Source of the DNA: Bacteroidales bacterium
Lineage (GTDB): Bacteria > Bacteroidota > Bacteroidia > Bacteroidales > WCHB1-69
Length of the DNA stretch: 64,000 bases
Assembly: GCA_017454945.1 (NCBI GenBank)
Contig: JAFTCA010000041.1
Coordinates: 1-64,000, forward strand
Direction of reading: 5' to 3'
Positions within the stretch are counted from its first letter, which is position 1. The number at the start of each line of letters is the position of its first letter. The notes under the pieces were generated by a model. That model searched no databases. It saw nothing but the letters and a program-made list of their open reading frames with translations, and was not told the DNA's origin. This document shows positions 21,565-28,078 of this stretch, piece after piece. The position numbers and the translations under genes are program-made.

Positions 21565-21636
21565 AACTTTTAATTTTCAACTTATAATTTTTAACTTTTC
21601 ACTTTTAACTTTTCACTTTTAACTTTTAACTACACA
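21565..21636. repeat. Heptamer array, reverse orientation (CTTTTAA/CTTTTCA)
   Basis: About eight units of aactttt(a/c), directly before the gpJ-like ATG at 21640. Opposite in direction to the array at 21091-21136. Confidence 0.85.
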
Positions 21637-21639
21637 AGT

Positions 21640-22575
21640 ATGGCAAGAACGATAAAAGATATAGCAGACGGCATGAAGGCGAGCTTCGTGCAGAACAGCA
21701 AGCTGATGGAGGCATACGGCTTGGAATATTCAGGCGAGACAAACGATGACGCGGTGGCGTTTTATAAGGCCCACTTCCCCGGGGTGAGCGTTGAGAGTGT
21801 GCTGATAAACATAGTTGCCGCCTGTGTGGCCGTGGTGGAGAACATGATGGACTGGCACAAGAAGGAGGTTGACACGGCGATTGCCCGTGAGCGGTACGGC
21901 CATGCCGGCTGGTACGAGAAGATGGCGCTGAAGTTCAGATATGGGGAGAACCTGAGTGTGAACTACTCGGAAGAGCGCGACGATGAAGCTGATGATGGTG
22001 ACTTTGCCGAGAGTGTGGAGTACGTGGATGGGGACTTGACCGCCGAAGAGATTGAGGAACTGCAGATAGTGAAGTACGCCTATTGCGAGGACGACAACGA
22101 CGGTATAGGTGTTCGGCTGAAGGTGGCGAAGGATGGCAACGGAAGTTTTGCGCCATTGGACAGTGCCGAGAAAAGCGCGTTTAACGCCTATATACAAAGG
22201 ATAAAGCCTGCAGGTGTGCCTGTGGCTGTGATAAGCGATGGTGCCGAGGCGTTGAGCCTGGGGTTGACCATCTACTATAATCCGCTGGTGCTTGACAAAG
22301 ACGGCACCCGGATATACGGGGGCGGGAAGCCGGTGGAGGAGGCCGTTACGGGCTATATCCATTCGATAGGCTTTAACGGCTGGTTTACCGAGCAGGCGCT
22401 GGTGGATGCCGTGCAAGAGGCCGACGGGGTTGAGATTGTGGGGTTTGACTATGCCATAGTGAATGCGACAGGCGAGACTATCCCCCACAGACACCGACCT
22501 GACAGCGGCCATGTGAGAGTGGATTTCAATGATTGTGAAATAGAATATATAGCCAATGTCAAAGTACGAGATTAA
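21640..22575 (+). CDS. Baseplate protein J-like, Mu gp47-type (311 aa)
   Basis: Wedge protein of the contractile baseplate. Pattern: early helix with WHKKEVDTAIARERYGHAGWYEKMALKFRYG, a mid domain (IQRIKPAGVPVAVISDGAEALSL), GGGKPVEEAVTGYIHSIGFNG and LVDAVQEADGVEIVGFD; the IKPAGV and C-terminal helix-strand order are gpJ-like. Overlaps the next gene by 20 nt. Starts right after a heptamer array. Confidence 0.8.
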   Translation: MARTIKDIADGMKASFVQNSKLMEAYGLEYSGETNDDAVAFYKAHFPGVSVESVLINIVAACVAVVENMMDWHKKEVDTAIARERYGHAGWYEKMALKFRYGENLSVNYSEERDDEADDGDFAESVEYVDGDLTAEEIEELQIVKYAYCEDDNDGIGVRLKVAKDGNGSFAPLDSAEKSAFNAYIQRIKPAGVPVAVISDGAEALSLGLTIYYNPLVLDKDGTRIYGGGKPVEEAVTGYIHSIGFNGWFTEQALVDAVQEADGVEIVGFDYAIVNATGETIPHRHRPDSGHVRVDFNDCEIEYIANVKVRD

Positions 22576-23041
22576 TTTCAGGAACCTGATAGGCGGCCTG
22601 ATGCCGCAAGCGCTCAGGGGCAGTTTGCTGTCGTTGGCGTGGATGCTGACGCATGGAATAAGGGTGTTGCATCTGCGCGGATTGGCGGCACGCACCCAAC
22701 ATTGGAAGGATATGGAGTACAACTGCCAGTATCCGCTGCTGCAGAAGTTGCTGAACGACGAGCTTGACCCCACCGACCGCCGGATACGGGTGCGGGAGGC
22801 TACCGGCAGCCTGACAACAGCAGTGGTGTTCCCCAAGGGCACCGACCATGTGCAGCTGGTGGTGGACGAGCCGGGGAGCACGGTGGTGGTTCACCCGTGG
22901 TGGGTGTACAGATACAGGCCGTTTGAAATAGTATTGCCGGCGGGGGTGTACGTTTTGGAACTCATCAGGGTGAGGAAACTGGCCGACACCTACAAACTGG
23001 CCGGAACGAAATATGTAATAACCGAACAAGAAAACGAATAA
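22556..23041 (+). CDS. Tail protein I-like, Mu gp48-type (161 aa)
   Basis: Follows gpJ with an overlap, as gpI/gp48 does. Contains LRGLAARTQHWKDMEYNCQYPLLQKLLNDELDPTDRRI (residues about 41-78), a pattern repeatedly seen in Bacteroidota phages at this place, and a beta-rich C-terminus. Probably joins fibres to the baseplate. Assigned by order and pattern. Confidence 0.65.
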   Translation: MSKYEINFRNLIGGLMPQALRGSLLSLAWMLTHGIRVLHLRGLAARTQHWKDMEYNCQYPLLQKLLNDELDPTDRRIRVREATGSLTTAVVFPKGTDHVQLVVDEPGSTVVVHPWWVYRYRPFEIVLPAGVYVLELIRVRKLADTYKLAGTKYVITEQENE

Positions 23042-23043
23042 TT

Positions 23044-23877
23044 ATGGACAGACTGAAAGGAATTAGCAGAGAAGGCGGCTATCCTTGGGTGGCTGAGGAG
23101 ATTGCCATCTTGGAGAAACATGCCGACTATATCAATGCACTGCTCGACGGGCTGCGGATGCCGGCGAAGAGCTGTGTGTTTGTGCAGAGAAACACCACCA
23201 ACGGGAAGCTTGCGGCTTCGATTGTGTATGTGATGGTAGAGGCCAACGGCCAAGGCGAGCTGTTTGAGCTGGAAGCGGACAACAGCATAGCGGTGGCCGA
23301 CCTGCTGAGCGGCGATGCTGCGAAGCTGCATGTTGACATTGTCCCTGACGATGTGGCCGTGACCGGCGCACAGGATGTGACGTGGACGGGCTGCTATACG
23401 ACGAAGAGGGCGAGACTGACCGACGATGATGACGACTACACCTTCTATGATTTGAACGACCTATTGAGGCCGGCGCGCTGGACGGATCTGACCGGTAATC
23501 TGGGTGCGATTGTACAAATACCGAGACAATCCCCCGACCAAACAGCAGGACTTCATCTTGCAGATGATTATCCGCATCTTTTTCGTATCAGCGGGCATGA
23601 AATAGAGGTGGATTTGAAGTATAGAATAGGTCAAGGCAATGTAGTTGGGATTGTGTATTCATGCGTTCTGCAGTGTTTTGAAGAGCTGGCATCGCTGGGT
23701 ATAGGTGATGATGTTGAGGTGCCTTTGAACTGCGCATATCAGAGCAGCAGCACCGTGTCGGACACGAGCACATACCGTATGCTGCAATGCTGCATTGCCG
23801 ATGAGGGTATTTATATTAGAGGATTAAATGAAACCAGCGGCTATGTACGTGTTTGGGGGCGTGTGTCATTAAAGTAG
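23044..23877 (+). CDS. Phage tail-end protein, unknown (277 aa)
   Basis: Starts with a helical stretch (WVAEEIAILEKHADYINALLDGL), followed by beta-rich text (SCVFVQRNTTNGKLAASIVYVM). It lies between gpI-like and fibre genes, so it is probably part of the baseplate/fibre connection. An acidic run (DDDDDYTFYDLNDLLRP) lies near residue 126. No named family recognised. Confidence 0.6.
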   Translation: MDRLKGISREGGYPWVAEEIAILEKHADYINALLDGLRMPAKSCVFVQRNTTNGKLAASIVYVMVEANGQGELFELEADNSIAVADLLSGDAAKLHVDIVPDDVAVTGAQDVTWTGCYTTKRARLTDDDDDYTFYDLNDLLRPARWTDLTGNLGAIVQIPRQSPDQTAGLHLADDYPHLFRISGHEIEVDLKYRIGQGNVVGIVYSCVLQCFEELASLGIGDDVEVPLNCAYQSSSTVSDTSTYRMLQCCIADEGIYIRGLNETSGYVRVWGRVSLK

Positions 23878-23883
23878 CGAGCG

Positions 23884-24177
23884 ATGAAAGTGACGGTGAG
23901 AGACAGGCAGAGTGTGTTCGACCTGGCGTTGCGCTGGGGCGGTGATGCGGAGGCGGCATTTGCCATTGCCGAAGCTAACGATGTGAGCGTGTCGGAGCAG
24001 ATTGATCCAGGCGCGGAGATAGAGGTGCCGAGTGTGATGGAGCGCAGAGTGGTGGAATATTACGAGCGCAACCACATTGAGCCGGCAACGATTGATGAGG
24101 ACACAAACTATCTGATAACCTATATGGAAGAGGATATTATTACGAACGAGAACGAAAATATGGTTGAAAATGGCTGA
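23884..24177 (+). CDS. LysM-like domain protein of the tail (97 aa)
   Basis: VRDRQSVFDLALRWGGDAEAAFAIAEANDVSVSEQIDPGAEIEVP (quoted here in parts; residues about 4-49) has the LysM build: strand, helix, AxxNxxx, PGxxxxVP. A single LysM then an acidic tail. In Mu-like Bacteroidota phages such a gene stands next to fibre genes. May bind peptidoglycan or tail hub. Overlaps the fibre gene start by 14 nt. Confidence 0.7.
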   Translation: MKVTVRDRQSVFDLALRWGGDAEAAFAIAEANDVSVSEQIDPGAEIEVPSVMERRVVEYYERNHIEPATIDEDTNYLITYMEEDIITNENENMVENG

Positions 24178-25846
24178 TAAAAGGTTTGTTGATTTCAGAT
24201 TGGACAGCACACCGGGCAGCGGAAGCTATCTGGTGGGACACGACAGTGCCGGTACGGAGTTCAGAGTGCCGGTGAGCGGTTTGCTTGGTAGCATTGTCGT
24301 TCCCGAAGCACAGAGTATCTATGTGCAGTATAGTGCGAACGGCAGCAGCTGGGTGACCGTGTGGACCAGCGGCTGCAAGTTCATGCGTATAAAGATAGGC
24401 GCTGGCGCATGGAGCAATGCGATGGCCATTGCCGATGTGGTGAATGTGGCCACGATGGTGAAGGTGGGCAACACGCTGGTGGGCAGCGGCAGCGACTATG
24501 TGGAGCTGGAAGCCGGCGACAATGTGACGCTGACACCGGATGCGGCCAATAACAAGGTGACCATTTCGGCCACTGGCGGCGGCAGTTCTGCAGTGCAGAG
24601 CGACTGGGAACAGGATGACGATACCGCCGACGACTACATCAAAAATAAGCCGACGATTCCGACCCAAACGAGCGACCTGGCGAACGACAGCGGCTTTTTG
24701 ACACAGCACCAGGACATCAGCGGCAAGGTGGACAAGGTGTCGGGGAAGGGTCTATCGACGAACGATTATACGACGACCGAGAAGAACAAGCTGGCCGGTA
24801 TAGCCGCGGGTGCGGAGGTGAATGTGCAGAGCGACTGGAACCAGAGCAACAGCAGTGCGGATGACTACATCAAGAACAAGCCGGCGATTCCGAGCAAGAC
24901 GAGCGACCTGACTAACGACAGCGGCTTTCTGACGCAGCACCAGGATATCAGCGGGAAGGTGGACAAGGTGTCGGGGAAGGGCCTATCGACGAACGATTAT
25001 ACGACGACCGAGAAGAACAAGCTGGCCGGTATAGCCGCGGGTGCGGAGGTGAATGTGCAGAGCGACTGGAACCAGAGCAACAGCAGCGCGGACGATTACA
25101 TCAAGCACAAGCCGACGATACCGACGGTGAACAACAGAACTATAGAGTTTCTGCGGCGCGGGGTCAGTCAAGGCGCAATCACATTGAACCAGTCGTATGA
25201 CGCTCAAATTGAAATGACAGGCGATGTGTTGGTGGTGATTGACTACATATTTGACGGGAACACACCGCCGCCGGTGAGTGTGGTGGAGGAGTTGCGCTAT
25301 AACATGGACACGGATGACTTTGAAGGATATTATGAGTATGATTGGCATGGTGAGGTGATAGAGGTTTTCGACGGGTTGTTGGTGTACTGCCTGGCCGACA
25401 AGGCGGTGTATGTGTACAAGAGCGGTGCGGGGCTTGTGCCTTTGTCGAAGGGCGAGGCGCTGGTTTCGGCCGGGGACAATGAAGGCGAGTGGTACGCGGA
25501 GTGCCTGTTGCCAAGGTGCGACAGTGTGACCCTTGTGGATGTGGAGACCCTGTGCAGCACAGGTGACCTGTGTCTGCTCAACATGCTGAGCAATTTCACC
25601 AATGTGGAGGGTTTGAAGTGCAGCAACCACACGTTGCTGTTGCACAACACCACCGCCCAGTCCATAGACATAACAATCAATGCCATTTGGGAAGAGGATT
25701 CATGGGGCGAAGGTTTGGTTTATTCGGGCCTGGACTCGAACTACGGGTTCACCCTGGCGGCAGGAGGGTACGCCGAGATTTCGGTTGTGTTGGGGCATGT
25801 GCCCGCTGTGATTGTGAAATCGGATTTTGATTTTTATTACATATAA
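24164..25846 (+). CDS. Tail fibre protein with 77-aa repeats (560 aa)
   Basis: N-terminal attachment part (residues 1-140), then three units of about 77 residues: QSDW..S..ADDYIKNKP, I..TSDL.NDSGFLTQHQDIS, GKVDKVSGKGLSTNDYTTTE, KNKLAGIAAGAEVN. Such repeats form the trimeric shaft of phage fibres. A non-repeated C-terminal domain (residues about 330-560) would bind the receptor. The ATG at 24170 is nearly as good. Start overlaps the LysM gene. Confidence 0.82.
   Translation: MKMADKRFVDFRLDSTPGSGSYLVGHDSAGTEFRVPVSGLLGSIVVPEAQSIYVQYSANGSSWVTVWTSGCKFMRIKIGAGAWSNAMAIADVVNVATMVKVGNTLVGSGSDYVELEAGDNVTLTPDAANNKVTISATGGGSSAVQSDWEQDDDTADDYIKNKPTIPTQTSDLANDSGFLTQHQDISGKVDKVSGKGLSTNDYTTTEKNKLAGIAAGAEVNVQSDWNQSNSSADDYIKNKPAIPSKTSDLTNDSGFLTQHQDISGKVDKVSGKGLSTNDYTTTEKNKLAGIAAGAEVNVQSDWNQSNSSADDYIKHKPTIPTVNNRTIEFLRRGVSQGAITLNQSYDAQIEMTGDVLVVIDYIFDGNTPPPVSVVEELRYNMDTDDFEGYYEYDWHGEVIEVFDGLLVYCLADKAVYVYKSGAGLVPLSKGEALVSAGDNEGEWYAECLLPRCDSVTLVDVETLCSTGDLCLLNMLSNFTNVEGLKCSNHTLLLHNTTAQSIDITINAIWEEDSWGEGLVYSGLDSNYGFTLAAGGYAEISVVLGHVPAVIVKSDFDFYYI
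24596..25110. repeat. 231-bp direct repeats in fibre gene
   Basis: Units begin at 24596, 24827 and 25058, spacing 231 bp, exactly 77 codons. The second and third starts and the intervening text are almost identical at DNA level, so unit number can change in frame by recombination. Confidence 0.85.
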
Positions 25847-25847
25847 C

Positions 25848-26426
25848 ATGAAGACATACAGATATTTTGATACGGTGAAGAAAGGCGTAGTGAGCGTTTC
25901 AAAAGAGATTGCCGAAGGTGAACGTTTTATTCGCCTGAACGCCGAACAGGAGGCCTTCTTCAGGGCGAACCGCAGGGCGCGGTACGAGGAGATTTGGAGT
26001 GGGAAGCTGGCAGACGAGGAGCCGAATTACACGGAGGAGGAGCTGCTGGAAATGGCCAAGGCTCGGAAAATCAGAAGAATTGAAGATTATGACTGTTCGG
26101 AACGGGTGAACGGGTTCTTTTTCGAGGGCAACTTGATGTGGCTGGACAAATCGGAGAGGGCGGCGTTGAAGAACACCATAGAGTCGTCGGTGCTTGTGGG
26201 GAGGGAAATGCTGAATGTGTGGTACGAGGAGATGTGCATCACGCTTCCCGTAGAGACGGCGAGGACGATGCTTGCGGCTTTGGAGATTTATGCGTCGGAC
26301 TGTTACAATGTGACGGCCCGGCATATATTGTCGGTCAAGAATCTCTCTTCGATCCAGGAGGTGGAATCGTATGACATAACGGCGGATTATCCTGAAAGGT
26401 TGCAGTTTAATGCTGAGAGAAAATGA
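25848..26426 (+). CDS. DUF4376-like tail fibre assembly protein (192 aa)
   Basis: ATG at 25848 (MKTYRYFDTVKKGVVSVSKE). The C-terminal part with RIEDYDCSERVNGFFFEGN, WLDKSERAALKNTIESS and LPVETARTMLAALEIYASDCYNV (in parts) is DUF4376-like, a domain at the end of many phage tail fibre assembly or fibre-cap proteins. It lies between fibre and spike genes and overlaps the next gene by 4 nt. Function as chaperone is inference. Confidence 0.65.
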   Translation: MKTYRYFDTVKKGVVSVSKEIAEGERFIRLNAEQEAFFRANRRARYEEIWSGKLADEEPNYTEEELLEMAKARKIRRIEDYDCSERVNGFFFEGNLMWLDKSERAALKNTIESSVLVGREMLNVWYEEMCITLPVETARTMLAALEIYASDCYNVTARHILSVKNLSSIQEVESYDITADYPERLQFNAERK

Positions 26427-27952
26427 GAAGAAGAATTTTGTTGGGCGGTGCGGGGCAAGCCTCCGGCAATCACGGAACGGGGACCGCGAACGACCCTTTT
26501 TTAATCTATACCCCGGAAGATTTGCTTTTGGTGGAGAGTTTTTTAACACCGACAGATCAAGACGGCACTGCGGTTTACCCGACAGGCGACTATTATGGTG
26601 TCGCGATTAATGAACGGTTTGTGGGGCAATATCTGAAGGTGGTTAATGATTTGGATTTGTCTGCCGTATGCGGTGCTTCTATAGGCAATTTTCCAGCAGG
26701 ACACAGTTTTGGAGGAGATTTTGACGGGGATGGACACACGATATCATATCTTTACAGTGTCACCACAAATACAACAGCGCCGACTGCCTATTCTACGGCA
26801 AACAAGGGCGGTTTGTTTTATTCGTTGTCTTCCAACTGCGGGGCGCGTGTGCATCACGTTGTTTTTGAAAATTTCAACATCCGCGCGTATTACGGCGGTT
26901 TCATAGGGGCGTGTTGGGGCAGTGCGACCATAGACCATATTGTACTCCGCAACGGGTCGTTTTACAACAATTTCAGGGGTGGCGGAATTCTTGGCTACGC
27001 ATCCCACTCGGATGTGCTGGTTGAGGATTGCGTGTGCGAGGACAGTGTGACGTTCAACGTTGGTCCGCAGAATTATTGCGATTGTGGCGCTATTGTGGGC
27101 TGGTTGCGGGGCGGAAAGGTGAAAAGATGTATTAATCTTGCAGATATAGAGGGTAATCGTTACCACATAGGAGGGATTGTTGGCGGCTCAATAGCCAATA
27201 GCGGTTCCTACGACACATTGGTTTCGGGTTGCATTAATTTCGGCAAGATACGCTCGACGGCAACGCTGTCGGGCTGTATTGCGGGCAATATTGACAAGGG
27301 TGCTTTGCGCTATAATCTGAATTGCGGATGGCTGAACAGCGTCAAAGAGTGTAGCGGCATATTGGGATACAAGAGCCAACAGACTTGCTATGTTGACGGG
27401 AATTTGAACATAGGCATGATTGACCCGTATAGTTCAACCAGCAGTGTCGGCCCCATTTCATCGTATGGTTCAACAACCCGACGGTACAACTATCATACTC
27501 CGGAGGTGTCGGTGGTTGCGCAGGATGTGGCCGGGCAAATCGTTTCAATATCTCAAAGCGACCTGGTTTGCCAAACGGATGACACACGACCGTCATCCAT
27601 CACAGACACCACCTATTGGAATACGGCCAACTGGGTGTTCAAGGCCGGCTTTTATCCATATCCCAAAGATGTTGAGAATACGGATGCTTGCTTGTGCGCC
27701 GCCGTGCCTGTCGTGTTTGCAAGTGGTGACACATTTAAAGCGATATCGGGAGATGTTGAACTGGGAGGCGTTGCCGGGTATGAAGAGGGCATTACATGGT
27801 CGTCTTCGGATGACTCTATAATGCGAATAGATATTGTGACCTCGAATGGGGAAAGCAGATATGTCGGTAAAAAGCTTGGCACAGGTTCTGTGACAATTAC
27901 GAATTGGAAAAACGGCAAAGCGTATAAGAGGATAACATTGACCCTTGTATAG
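26423..27952 (+). CDS. GLUG-repeat beta-helix tail spike / receptor-binding protein candidate (509 aa)
   Basis: N-terminus MRRRILLGGAGQASGNHGTG then GTANDPFLIYTPEDLLLVE. Residues about 85-330 contain repeated GLUG-type motifs (GGFIGACWG, GGGILGYAS, GAIVGWLRGGKVKRCIN, GGIVGGSIANSG), which fold as a beta-helix. The last 90 residues (FASGDTFKAISGDVELGG .. ITWSSSDDSIMRIDI) look like a Big2-type Ig domain. As last gene of the tail operon it is the best candidate for host recognition. GLUG proteins are also common as host surface proteins, so a captured host module is possible. Confidence 0.7.
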   Translation: MRRRILLGGAGQASGNHGTGTANDPFLIYTPEDLLLVESFLTPTDQDGTAVYPTGDYYGVAINERFVGQYLKVVNDLDLSAVCGASIGNFPAGHSFGGDFDGDGHTISYLYSVTTNTTAPTAYSTANKGGLFYSLSSNCGARVHHVVFENFNIRAYYGGFIGACWGSATIDHIVLRNGSFYNNFRGGGILGYASHSDVLVEDCVCEDSVTFNVGPQNYCDCGAIVGWLRGGKVKRCINLADIEGNRYHIGGIVGGSIANSGSYDTLVSGCINFGKIRSTATLSGCIAGNIDKGALRYNLNCGWLNSVKECSGILGYKSQQTCYVDGNLNIGMIDPYSSTSSVGPISSYGSTTRRYNYHTPEVSVVAQDVAGQIVSISQSDLVCQTDDTRPSSITDTTYWNTANWVFKAGFYPYPKDVENTDACLCAAVPVVFASGDTFKAISGDVELGGVAGYEEGITWSSSDDSIMRIDIVTSNGESRYVGKKLGTGSVTITNWKNGKAYKRITLTLV

Positions 27953-28035
27953 AAAACCATCCCCGCGGGAGGTATTCGCGAATGTTTAATGTCCGATTAA
28001 ATCCCGATTATTTGTTGTTGTTATGCGTCAAAAGC

Positions 28036-28078
28036 GCACGATTTGATTTGAAAAAGGTGCACGATTTGATTTGGGGAG
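28036..28078. other. Prophage right end: paired 15-bp direct repeats
   Basis: GCACGATTTGATTTG at 28036-28050 and again at 28059-28073, 23 bp apart. Two adjacent sites at one-helical-turn-multiple spacing at the phage terminus recall the R1/R2 transposase sites of Mu. The exact terminal base is not fixed by the sequence; host coding text resumes at about 28074-28078. Confidence 0.55.

Larger units (their letters stand above)
1..28075. mobile_element. Mu-like contractile-tail prophage, right part
   Basis: Continuous phage gene set: DUF1804-like small terminase, large terminase, DUF935 portal, MuF, gpG-like morphogenesis protein, ClpP-like protease/scaffold, capsid, DUF2586-type sheath, tube, tape measure, gpD/gpV/gp25/gpJ/gpI-like baseplate and fibres. 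The portal, MuF and gp36/gp37 types are those of Mu-like transposable phages. No integrase, transposase or repressor is in the window, so the left end lies before base 1. The right end is inferred near 28075 from paired direct repeats and the start of a host signal peptide. Completeness of the late genes suggests an intact prophage; whether it is inducible cannot be seen. Confidence 0.88.

Noticed and set aside
21146..21580. Insertion sequence between the oppositely oriented heptamer arrays
   Set aside because: No transposase and no clear target duplication; kept as moron cassette only.
21730..22881. 383-aa open frame on the - strand opposite gpJ- and gpI-like genes
   Set aside because: Shadow frame: crosses two well-supported genes, no recognised pattern.
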